Assembly: GCF_964340395.1 (NCBI RefSeq)
Contig: NC_135560.1
Coordinates: 22,394,675 to 22,458,674 of the forward strand
Reading direction: 5' to 3'
DNA: 64,000 nt
From: Glandiceps talaboti
Lineage: Eukaryota; Hemichordata; Enteropneusta; Spengelidae
A program made the position numbers and the translations under genes. Positions 38,859 to 51,600 of the stretch are shown one piece after another (position 1 is the first letter of the stretch; every line of letters begins with the position of its first letter). Under the pieces are notes generated by a model, which saw nothing but the letters and a program-made list of their open reading frames with translations, was not told the DNA's origin and searched no databases.

Positions 38859-39344
38859 CCATCTCATCAACTGGGATCTAGTAAAGTAAAAATCTAGCTT
38901 GACTGAATGCTGACAAAAGTGTGAACAGTGCATGTCAGTAGTAATCCATCTCACATTGATTGACAGCCACTTGTAATAAGGTAATTCATTCAAGAAACAC
39001 ATGATATCCTGATATGCAAATTATGTATACATTATTATGCTTCAAGTTTGAATGTAAGTTACATGTGGATGTGATGGCATGATTGGGCTCTGATTGGATT
39101 AATACAACTGTTGGAAATTTAGAATTTAGCACACAATGTTGTTGACTAGATATGTGTAAGAGAAAGGTCAAAGAGGATTGAAGCCATGAATAGCTTGTAG
39201 AGAAACAGCTGGGTTGTCAAGAACTTGAATAAAACAAATTGCACAAATGAAGGATGTGAAATTTCACCCAGGTGTGAAATACCTCTATTTTGTGCATGAT
39301 ACATCATGTCACACTGCTCTCATTGGCCTGTTCCATGAAAGGTG

Positions 39345-40573
39345 TTGAATGATGTGTGAGGGCTTCCCATCACGGCATACCTTACAAGTTACAGACTGGG
39401 TTGACTGATCTGTGTGGGCTTCCCATCATGGCATACCTCACAGACTTGATTGACTGATGTATGAGGGCTCCCCATCATGGCATACCTTACAGATTGGGTT
39501 CACTGATGTGAGGGCTTCCTATCATGGCATACCTTACAGACTGGGTTGACTGATGTGTGAGGGCTTCCCATCACGGCATACCTTACAGACTAGATTGACC
39601 GATGTGTGAGGGCTCCCCATCATGGCATACCTTACAGACTGGGTTACTGATGTGTGAGGGCTTCCCATCATGGCATACCTTACAGACAAGATTGACTGAT
39701 GTGTGAGGGCTTCCCATTATGGCATACCTTACAGACTGGGTTGACTGATGTGTGAGGGCTTCCCATCACGGCATACCTTACAGACTGGATTGACTGATAT
39801 GTGAGGGCTCCCCATCATGGCATACCTTACAGACTGGGTTGACTGATGTGTGAGGGCTTCCCATCACGGCATACCTCACAGACTGGGTTGACTGATATGT
39901 GAGGGCTCCCCATCATGGCATACCTCACAGACTGGGTTGACTGATGTGTGAGGGCGCCCCATCATGGCATACCTCACAGACTGGGTTGACTGATGTGTGA
40001 GGGCTTCCCATCACGGCATACCTTACAGACTGGGTTGACTGATGTGTGAGGGCTTCCCATCACAGCATACCTCACAGACTGGGTTGACTGATGTGTGAGG
40101 GCGCCCCATCATGGCATACCTTACAGACTGGGTTGACTGATGTGTGAGGGCGCCCCATCATGGCATACCTTACAGACTGGGTTGACCGATGTGTGAGGGC
40201 GCCCCATCACAGCATACCTTACACATTGGGTTGACTGAAGTGTGAGGGCTTCCCATCATGACATACCTTACAGACTGGGTTGACCGATGTGTGAGGGCGC
40301 CCCATCACAGCATACCTTACAGACTGGGTTGACCGATGTGTGAGGGCGCCCCATCACAGCATACCTTACACATTGGGTTGACTGAAGTGTGAGGGCTTCC
40401 CATCATGACATACCTTACAGACTGGGTTGACCGATGTGTGAGGGCGCCCCATCACAGCATACCTTACACATTGGGTTGACCGATACGTGAGGGCTCCCCA
40501 TCATGACGTACCTTATAGACTGGGTTGACTGATGTGTGAGGGTGCCCTGTCACAGCTTACCTTGTAGCCTAGG
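39345..40573. repeat. 49-bp satellite array, about 25 copies
   Basis: Unit: ctgatgtgtgagggcttccc, atcatggcataccttacaga, ctgggttga. I count 25 copies of the catacctta/ctcac block. Variants alternate at fixed sites (cttccc or cgcccc; catggc, cacggc or cacagc). Toward the right end a 98-bp two-monomer unit (acacattgggttgactgaag form plus cagactgggttgaccgatg form) is itself repeated about three times, showing recent unequal exchange. A single reversed monomer lies at 5592-5637. Confidence 0.96.
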
Positions 40574-43500
40574 TTATCGTCAATATTCAATAAATATCGA
40601 TTTATCAAATTTAATACAGACAACAATATTCATAATAAATGCCCTCAAGTTGTCCACTAGATCAATTTGTTTTTGAAGTACAACAAAATGTCACCATGTA
40701 TTACCACAAAAGAAAAAACAAACACCTTTATTCAATGTTTTCTATTTAAGTTTATTAAATTTTATTTTATTTCATCCCCAGTTTACATTGGATTATGTTG
40801 CTATGGATAAAGTCAATTTTCACATTTGTAAAGGACATTAAACCGTCTATTTAGGTAATCATCAAATTAAAATACATGTAATTATTTCTGATGTCGAAAG
40901 TTTCACCAGGTTAAAATATTATCATCCCCTCCCCATAGAACACAAATATTAAATACAATTGATAACATACACACACAGTATATATTATTGATGGCATATA
41001 CAATGTATTGTTCAGTTCATAAGTCAACTGATATAGCAAGCCTGTACAATTACCATGTTAATTACTTGTTATGATATTTAACACTACTTTGATACATGTG
41101 AGAGACTTTTGCTTCAATGTCATATTTATTGTTGTAAGTTTGTCTGTCATGACATGTTACATTATTTGTGTACATCTCTAAGTTCAAAAACTACCAGTAA
41201 GCTATGTTTCAATTAACTATATATTGAATTTATCACTACAACAAACCCGTTATACTTGTTTTTAGTGATCTGTTAGTGTGACTTTTCAATCTGTGAAAAA
41301 TCTTTTCACTGTGTAAATTAATTCAGTGTAATTCAATGACGATGCATGGGTTACTTGCTGTGGCCTTCATCTATATCTGTCTCATTTCATTGTAAGTTTA
41401 CTTTTAACAAGTGAACACTGGTATAAGACCAGCGAACATGTCTAATATATTTTCTGTTATACAGAACCAATCTATACTCGAATCTCATTACATACAGCAA
41501 GCAATTCTATACAGATTAAAATATGCAGTTCATTTGTACATCCCTGTAAAATCCCCCCCCCCCCCCGCCTCTCTACCCCCACCAATGTTAACAGCCCAAT
41601 TCCTAAATACTACATCTAGTCTGTTCTATTTTTATACCCCTGTTAAAAATAAGGCACTTAAAAATTCAGCCATTAAACGTTTGGCAAAATTTCACACATG
41701 GAAGACGTTTGTGATTTCGTTGCAGACCACTTTAAAAAGGCAGTTTTAAGCTGCAGTGGTCCTTATTCAGGGTCCTTAACTGTCTATACCTCCACCATTC
41801 CGACTAATACATACATAAGAGAAAAGGAAGAAACTAGGATAGTACATCTAAAATAAAACCTTTTCCAGGGAAGTTGATGCTGCATCGAAAGATATTGATT
41901 CAGATACAAAATGTAGCAAATTTTGTAAGTCAGTAATGAGATTTGTAAATCAGAAAGGGCAGATGTTAAACAAAGTAATTATACATTACGTTGTAAGAGG
42001 GCGCTGTTTATATCATCATTGTACTAAGTATTCTACATAAGACAGCAGTTTGCAAGAACAAACCAACAGTAAAACAATTTTGTACCCAAAAAAATGGATT
42101 GATAATATACAGATATTTATTTTAGTTAGCAGTGTCACTGAAGAAAGTGAAAGAAGAGACAATTGTACAATCATTGGAGTTGATTTTTCTTCATTTCAAA
42201 CACTCAAAAGTTTAGAGCACCAAATTCCCTGGAAAGGTTTACAAAATTCAAAGTTAAAATTGTTGACTAAAAGTAAGAGAAGAATATAATATATATTCGG
42301 ATAATTTACAATTACAGTTACACAATAAACCTCAATAACGTGAAATAAAATGAAAATTACATACAAATATACAAGTTGCAAAAAAAATTGGGTAAAAATA
42401 AAGAAAACAAAAAGTATAATTACATGTACAATTTATACGTTGTAACATTGTACTTACACAACATGTCAAGTAAAAAGTCTGGAGTGGACAGTGCCGTTTA
42501 AGACAATATTAATATATATCAAATGACGTACAAGGGATAATTTCATCTCTGAAGCAAAATGCAGTCAACCCTTAAGGCCCTGAATGAGTTGTGTTTTTAA
42601 AGTTTTGTGATGATTTCACTAATTCATGCAAATATATGCAGATGTCATGCATATCTGCAGAATCCCATTGGTCAGATGAGAATGACGATGGCAAGAATTA
42701 AGATAAAAGTGTTTTTTGCTGAACAACAGCATGAGGGTAATACAGAACCAGAGTTCTACTATAGTATACAAAGATTTCTGTCAGACATGGTCATGTTGAT
42801 ATAAACTTTTATCATTTAGTGCTATTTTCAAAACTTTTACCATTCCCCTCTTTCTTTTGTACTTGATTCTCTAATCTTTGCAAAAGCTTTGAACACCATT
42901 GCAGTCTAGTCTGCATAAATTTGCATACATTAATCTTGTGATCCGACAGTAACTCTGAAACTTTGATATAAATGTTATAACCTCCCTAGGTGGTTTTGGG
43001 AAGCTATGACCCACATAAACTATCATTAATATTATTGTGACACGTAGCAGATTACATATTATGTGTGATGTAGCGATGTCTCGGTTATGTCAATATAATG
43101 GAGATAGTGGAAGCCCCCACACATATACGGTCTATAAATAAAACACTGCCTTGATCTTTCCATGGACTGTACCCTTCTACTGTGACACTGACTGTAATCA
43201 TATCAATGTCCATTGACAGATTAATAGTTTTAGTTTCTGTCTCAACTTGTTAGTATTGATCTCATCAGCAGAATTCTATCTACACATTGAGTACCATTAT
43301 ATCAAGTTTGTGGTCAAAGGCACGATTCATTCAGTACAGGTGTAAACACCTCAGTCATTGTCATAATTCATCTGATGTCACGGTTTTAATATAGTGTATT
43401 ATTGACTTGTAAATATTGTCAACTAATGTATTCATAATGTATCATTGACCCAAAGACATATGTCATCCATTAGTATAGTTGCTGACATTATAAATTATCA

Positions 43501-45004
43501 GCCACAAGAAAATATCATATATTGTCAGTCAATCTATTATGTTATTGACCTCTAGGTAAACATGATTACCAGAAAATTAACAAGTCAATATCATGTTTTT
43601 ATTTCATTCATAAACAGGTTGATATAATATTATAGGCCTGTAGTTAATATTGGTCAATGTTTTAAAATTGCAAGACATGAAAATTCTTTGAAACGAGGAG
43701 AGGCTATTTTAGCATAGTTTTTACTATATTCCAGTCATACTTTCAGTTTGGGTTAGGATGAAAATTTAGGTGTGAAAAACAATTGCCTGGCAGAGTAGCC
43801 TGAAAGATCCAGACATTCCTTCTGTTTACATGATGAGCTCCTCTCACCAAGTGAGATTACATATGCAGACCAATAGTTGAACATTTCAGACTCCTGGCAG
43901 AGCAGAGCTGTTGAAAAAGTTGGTCCACAACAAACGAATGACTTCATGTAATCCTTACGGCTCTAACTGATAAGACAACACTAATGCAAAAACCTAGGAA
44001 ACTCTGCCCTTAACTGTTTCAAGTGTGTCTCACAGTGCATTCAAAGTTTGACTCAAGGCAGGATACATGGTCTACTGCTCTTTAAACTTACAAGTATACC
44101 ACAATCTACATGTTGTCATGGACAATTGCACCAATTTTTTTTTAAACAGTGACTGAACTTCAGAGAAATTCTTGGAAGTATGTGTTCAAAATCAATACAT
44201 GACTCATGTCCCAAAACTGTTGTTATATTGCATAAATGAACCCCCCCCCCCCCCCCCAGCACCATGTCTATATACATCATTATATGTAGTTTACTTGTAT
44301 ACAAGTATGTGATAATACAAACTCATGGTTTAATACTTCAAAATGTCCTCAGAAATAAAACGTTATAACGTGCATTAAAATTAAAAACTATGCATAAAAT
44401 TAAAAACTATCCAAAAAATTAAAAACTATCCATAAAAAAGAGAACAAATTTGGAATATATGCACTGAAAATAAAATAACTGTCTTTTTCTAAAAGCAAAC
44501 AAAAACAAACAAAACATTTCTTTGATAACTGTATATTTTCACACAGTGATCAAAACATTGCAAATAAAAGTACTCTACATTATGCATATTTTAAAAGGTC
44601 AAAGGTCATCATATGTACTCTTTTTTGGAGATTTAAGATATGAAGATTTCTTGCATGTGATAAATGAAATATAGATTCTTATAATATTTTCTGATATCCA
44701 TAAATTTTCTTTCCTGTAATAATTCTTATTAGTGATGACTTTATATCTTAGGATACAAGTTATGTCAGGGATAAAATACAATTCTGACGTCAGTTTGCCG
44801 CCATAGATATACTGTGACTTACAAAATGTATATCATTTTTCACTTTTTAAGTGATATATTTCAATTCATATATTCATTTTTTTAAAATTATATTTATGTG
44901 ATGATCATGTGTTTGAAAATCAGAAACTGCTTTAGAAGTCTGATGTGAATTTTCAAAGTAAAATGAATTTTTTCCAATATTTTGATATAAAATAACCATA
45001 TCAT

Positions 45005-45353
45005 ACTTTAAAGTGGCCATATGGATGAGGATTTGGTATTTGTTTTGGATTTTTTAATTTATACAACAATTTTATCATGGCTTCCTACTTGAAAAATCAA
45101 TGTGAAACAACATTGACTAAGTCTGTGTTCATAACTCAATACATTGTAAAATGCTAAAAGATGTGTAAAAAAATTTGTTATTAACAAAGATTTTACATAT
45201 TTATAATCTATTGCAATTTATAGAGTTACAAACAAGGACTTGGCATATGTTGTTTTACATTGATGTGTCAAGTAAGAAGCCATAATAAAATTGTTCGATA
45301 AATAAAAATCCAAAATAACTACTAAATCCTCATCCATACGGCCACTTTAAAAC
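45005..45353. mobile_element. Inverted-repeat MITE, arms about 108 bp
   Basis: Left arm 45005-45113 begins actttaaagtggccatatgg, then atgaggatttggtat. Right arm 45247-45353 reads, in reverse complement, agttttaaagtggccgtatg then gatgaggatttagta. The arms match along their length with scattered mismatches (about 80-85% by eye), separated by an AT-rich centre of about 130 bp with no coding capacity. Superfamily not determined. It lies just beyond the 3' end of the PDZ gene and may fall within its 3'UTR. Confidence 0.87.
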
Positions 45354-45652
45354 TTAATTATGAAATTCTCTGAAATTAATACATGTATCAAACTGTGATA
45401 CAATTATAGGGTAACAAACATTCATGATATGTTTTCTTGTTTAAATACCACTTTCACAGATTTTATCTTCTTTTTTTTCCAACTGCCATATTGATGATAC
45501 TAAGTATGTATTACATTTATATCTATAGTACATCAAATAAAAAGTATAGGCAATGTCAATTTAAAGAAAAGAAAATAAAATAAAAACATCATTTTACAAG
45601 CATAATATGTAGTTTTCATCTTCCATTTTTACATAACATATCACCCATATCA

Positions 45653-48600
45653 TCAACTTTCTTTGGTCTGTTTAATAATTTCTAGGGTCACTTTGCCAGG
45701 AGGTAATCTTTTCAGAATAGACCAAGCCTCAAAGTGTCGTTTGTTTGTTACATCTTCACTGTTAATCTTCACTAACTCATCACCAGCACTAATGGCACCA
45801 CTCTTCTGTGCTGCACCACCTGTAACAACAATATCAAAAGACATATTTTAGATTCAGCTTTAACTTAAGGAGTGTTTTTGATTCAGGTATAATATATGTG
45901 GGATCTTTTAGGGTTACGGTTAGGGTTACAGTTAGGGTTAGGGTAGATTCAAATACAACTTGAGGGCTATTTCTAGATACAGATATAATACTAATTTTAG
46001 ATTCAGATACAACATAAGTGGTATCTTTGGATTCAGATACAACTTGAGGGGTAATTTTAGATTCAGGTACAACTTGAGGGGTACTTTTAGATTCAGGTAT
46101 AACTTAAGGGGTATGTTTAAGATTCAGATACAACAGAAGTGGTATCTTTGGATTCAGATACAACTTGAGGGGTAAGTTTAGATTCAGGTACAACTTGAGG
46201 GGTACTTTTAGATTCAGGTATAACTTAAGGGGTATGTTTAAGATTCAGATACAACAGAAGTGGTATCTTTGGATTCAGATACAACTTGAGGGAAAATTTT
46301 AGATTCAGCTTTAACTTAAGGGGTATCTTTCAGATTCAAAGTTATTGTCAAAAGTTTCAACTGTCACTTTATAATAAACCATACGTTCACCAAAAGATTT
46401 AAAAGTCTAACTTTTAACGCATACTTACTGATGAAAGCTTTTCATATAAATTACATATACCTGAGGGGTTAAGTTTAGGGGTAAATTTCTGGACTAAGCC
46501 CCCCTAACCTACTCAATATCATAAGTTTTGAAATACAAACAGACAGGCAAGTTTTAACCATTTCAATATGTGAGAAAGATGTACCATTATATCATTAGGG
46601 TGTAAAAGTTATTGACAGCAGTCCAAAAAAATGAAGTGAAATCACTGACATTCCAGAAATTATAGACTCTTTTCTTATGGTGGAAGTAAAAACAGTGCAT
46701 ATACTTATTGAATGATTTCCATAACATGATTTGGGTGCCACTCACTTCATTTACTATCATAACAACTTACTGATGCAATAATAGGAAAGTGGTGTGAAAT
46801 TTAGCATAAAAAGGGATATTTTATTCTCATTTTACTTTAATGTCACCGTGATTATTTAAGCATATGGAAAGTTGAAGAGACTGATGAAAAAGTAGGGGAT
46901 GGTATGGGGAAACAGTGATTATCTAACTCAGGATAAATTATTTAAAGAGGACCCTGTATGAATTGTTAACTTCAGGAATATGACATCAACTTACTATCAT
47001 GCAGTTTTCTTAAAATTTAAATTTTACAACACAACACAGAATACAATTACTCCTAACCATGCAAACATTGGGAAGTTACCATGGCAACATTACAAGACTT
47101 ACTGCATTAGCTCTTTTCTGAAGAGCTTTCTGGTAGGCACAAATGGAGAACAGAAAAATGAATGACATGCAATGAAGTTGTTAGTCATGAGAAACTGAAA
47201 GACATTCAAATTGGCAAATAATTTATATATGCTAGTGAAGTATCAACTGGGTGAAAAAAATGAAGTTTAACATACTCAGAAAAAGAATAGTTCTAAATTG
47301 GTTAAATAATATCATACAAAAGAAAGATAAAGACAAGAGACAGTTAAGATTTGTGAAATGAACAAACTGCAAATTATGAATGACCTTTGACCTTAAAGAT
47401 GATGACGTTAGACCAGGGTCTTTTAACACATATATGTACATATCTAATATACATACAGACAGAGAAGTATTAGTCTACTAGTAATTTTGATAAATTTTGA
47501 ACCAAGTTTGAAGCAAAGATATGGTGCAATCTACTTTACAGATTTGACTGAAGACAAAGAAAATGATATACATTTTGTCAAATAACTTTGAAGATCATGT
47601 ATGAATCATTCTCAGTGTTATTTTGATTATTCTCGAGTTATAGAATCTTTAGGGAGCATTTCCTAAAGTTGCTGAAAATAATTTTACAAGAGTGTAACGA
47701 TAAGCATACTTTTTATCATTTAATTTATTTTTAAAAGTGACTAAGAAATTTAGAAGAATTGCAATATTTGGTGTTCAAAGGTTTGATAGATCATAATGTA
47801 AGGTAGTATATACTATGCATAGAAAATGATCTTTATTGTGTTAAAGAGTTACCCTGAGAGTTAATGGACACACAATCCTGTAACCACTGTTGCACTGAAT
47901 CAAAACCTCAACAAAACACCATAAATGGATAGAATTAGAATATTAAAATTGTAGAAATGCATGCGCATTGGCTACAACCATTTCACCAGGTGTACCATGT
48001 GAATGAATATTCTCATGAATATGTCTATAAATTGATAAAATTACTTGTTGATAAGTTATTATTTGCAACAACTACAACATATTTTCACTTTTTTTTCATA
48101 TTATATTTTCATTTTGCTTTTGATCCAGAGCAAATTTGAAAAGGAGACTCTTACAACATGTGAATACTAGTAATTACAAAATCAACATTTGATATTTCAA
48201 AATTTCTGATTTTCACTAAATCCCACAGTGATAATGAGGTTAGGTTGGGAGGTCACTTAAAAGTATGACTTTTGTGTTGAGAGTAACAATGGAACAATGT
48301 TGCAAATGCCATCAGCCTGCTGGTATCACTGTTTTTGCTGAAATGTAGAATGTGGTATTACAGAGGACAAAATCTGATAAAAGCGCACAGATTTTTATAT
48401 CATACACTATGATTATGGTTGGAAGATCAAAATACCTAGAGAACTCAGGTGAATGTTTACCTCCTTAACTGCGTAAAACACTGTAATATGGCTGCCTTTA
48501 CACAGCCTAGTATACTAGTATGTATCATTATTATCTTTGTAAAAGTAAACACCTGTCAATAAAAAATGATGTTAAATCTCTACACAACAAATATTCTCTC

Positions 48601-51600
48601 TCAATTCTTACCTTGGAAAATCCTTTTGATAGTTATAGGTACGTCTCCTTTAGTTGAATTTTTGCCACCTTCCAAACTGATTCCAACACTGCCAGCACCA
48701 CCACTGCCAATCTCTAGTTCTACAACAGTGGAAGATCTAGTTTCAGCTCCTTTATCTGGTGGACAACAGACACACAGGATTGAGATAAAATAACAAACAG
48801 TTAGCTCTAAGTAAATACAATAAGTGTAACTAATCAATCTAAAACTTTGTATTCGAAGAGTTCAGACATAGAATACTGAGAAGTACGTACAATCACTCTC
48901 TCTAATGTCTATGGTATAAGGTACCAAACTTAATCAGGGTAGCTACTAACACTGAGCTGTCATGGATATGTGAAGTCACATGAGTACAGAGGACCAATCA
49001 AAACTGTTCAATTTCAAGTTTAAGCTTGTATGGCATTTTGGTTTTTCACCAATCAGATGTTCAGTATAAAGTACCTTAAATGACAAAATATTACTTTAAG
49101 AATGAGGTCGACTTTCACCCACATATGTATGATCCTTAAAATGAGTTGAAATTTAAGAAGATATATCGATGAAGCCTCTATAAAGACAAGCATAGAAATC
49201 TTATGAAAGTTGTTATGTTTGTAAGGTTGGCACTCACCATCAGCTTTGATTGGAGCTGATTTCTTAGACACAACAAGTACCACATGACTACGGTTTGTTT
49301 TCAAAAGTCCCAATGCTTGTGAATGACTGACATCCTTGAGTGACTTGCCATTTATGGATAGTAATCTATCACCTGGTAGTAATCTACCTTCCCTTGCTGC
49401 TAAACCACTAGGCAGTACTCTATGAACCTATGGAGAGAAAGACGACAACAACATGTGAGATAACAGAATTCTTTCTACTGCAGTAGCCACCTAGAGACTA
49501 AAGGACACCCAGAGTTTCATTACCTCCACAATGTTGAATTTGTTGTGGAGATTGTATACTCCCCAGGGAATTGAAGAAGTTGAAGGAGACCACCACTCCA
49601 CAAAATAAAGGCAATCTGTGTACACTATAGGTTCTGGAGAGTCATTTCATGATTTCATATCATATACATTATGCACAATTCCCGTATGTGATGTAAAATC
49701 ATTGAATGGCATTCTCCAGAACCCATAATTTACAAAATACCTTTATTTCCTGGCGTGGTGTTTCCCTTTTAAAGAGCTATGCCAGGGGTAATAATATGTG
49801 TACATTTGGGCCAAGAGCTCTGCTTCATGGAGACTACTAGGCACATTATAAGTAGTCCTAATTTATCTATACTAATTTCAAGTAAACATATGATGGTATG
49901 CAATAGTGAGGGATCACTTCATAATTACAAATGAAATTCATATTACCAGTACCTACAAAGAATTGTCAAAATGTTGAGATACAACACTTACTGTGATGTC
50001 TTTAATTTCTTGATCACTACCACCAGCTATAGTCAGTCCTAAACCTTGATGTTCATCGTCTTTAAACAACACCACTACAATCAAACTGTCGTCATTCATC
50101 TCCTCTATTGATTGGTTGGCTTCTTCTATCAGCTGATTCAGCTCGGCATGTGTCAGTAACACCGTTGATCCTGAACTCTCAGAAAGACGACTTTCATTGT
50201 CAGTGTCAATACTACGTGGGCTATCTGTGGATGGGATGAATGAAGGTATGGAAGCAGGCGTAAGCAAGCTAAGCATGTATATATGACATGTAGGAGATGA
50301 AGGCAGTTAATGTTGAGCAACATGCATGCACACACACACACACACACACACACATACAAAAATTCTCCTCACTAACCAAATACACTATGAGAATTATTAG
50401 TAAGACAATTATGTAGAATGAACTGAAGCTGTCTGTAAAATTATGCAATGACAATAATTATAGCAGATTATACCAAATAATATCAATATTCATCAGATTT
50501 TCATATTGTTACAGTAACATAGGTGTTGTTAGACTGATTACATTAATTAGTAGTTTTGGATAAACCAGTTTATTTAGACATAATTGAGGTAATCTCAGCA
50601 TTTATTATAATAAATTTTATCTTGTTTTGTTCAACTTGTAGTTATTTGTGTAGAAACAAATTGTAGAAATAATTACCACCCACTATATCAACTCAGCTTG
50701 TGCCCCTTTAAGGCAATAATTGGAGAGAATAGCGCAAGCAAACAAACAAAGTTATTGCCATCTCCAACAGATTAGTTTATGAAAAAGTAGTGAATGTGAT
50801 ATATTTTATATGTTGCAATAATCCAGAGTTTGTATGACTTTCATTACATGGCCATGCTTTGAAGATGAAAATGATAACAATTCAACTAAAACACATTAAA
50901 TATTTTAAAGAAATTATACATATTGATAGTATTGTCTCAAAAAAATAAATGATCTGAATTCACAAATAAGAAAGAACACACACTTAAAAAGTTCTAGATT
51001 CTTTTTTGTGTTAAAAAAATAACCCACACGATTTTGTTTTTGTAATTCCAGTTTGTCACTTTTCTCATGATCAGAAAAGACTACAGACATGTTGATTTCC
51101 ACAAAGGTTCCATCAATACTGACTATTCTTTCAACTAAAAAATGGGAAAACAACAATTATTTTAGAATTTGAGTTGTCTAAAACATTACAAGCTTGAAGT
51201 ATGAATTACATTTTCTTTTGAAATAAATACTGACCTAGTACAGATGCTCTCTTGTAATCATCTACAAACGGTCCATCAGAATCACTATTGTTGCCAGAAC
51301 CTATACCACTAAGTCGGAGACGTCTTGAGTATGATGACTTTGGTGATGATAGTGGACTCTCTTCTGTTCCTTTAGATGGGAAATTGTCCTTCCTCCTCCA
51401 TGATGACTTGCTTTCTGACAGAGGTGTGGAGGTTCTCAGAGAGTCTGCATCTTCTGTTGTCATGGAAACTAGAGTTCCCGTATCTGACTCATTTTGTGCT
51501 ACTGAGGGGAAATCAAGTTTGGACTTTGGAGGAGAGGCTAGTTGTGAATAAGCTGAGGATGACATTGATGCTTTAGGTGCACTTGGTGAGGATGACGTTT

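Larger units (their letters stand above)
36160..45650. other. Intergenic between convergent GOLPH3 and the PDZ gene
   Basis: No supportable coding exon was seen. It holds a two-copy duplication near 37925-38000, a (TCAC)n run, the 49-bp satellite array, poly-C runs near 41562 and 44240, and an inverted-repeat element at 45005-45353. The 3'UTRs of GOLPH3 (left) and of the PDZ gene (right, minus strand) must extend into its ends. The short cysteine-bearing frame on the minus strand at 43947 has no supporting signals. Confidence 0.55.

Noticed and set aside
39345-40573. CRISPR-like array (also considered for 30237-30960)
   Set aside because: The repeats are directly adjacent without unique spacers, and the context is an animal genome; these are satellite and minisatellite DNA.
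43753-43947. Minus-strand 64-codon ATG frame with several cysteines
   Set aside because: No signal peptide, promoter or splice support; its length is expected by chance in this much sequence.
45653-50224. Annotating the C-terminal PDZ part as a cytokine (interleukin-16)
   Set aside because: Sequence similarity supports homology of the PDZ domain only; secretion and cytokine activity are known for mammals and cannot be read from this sequence.
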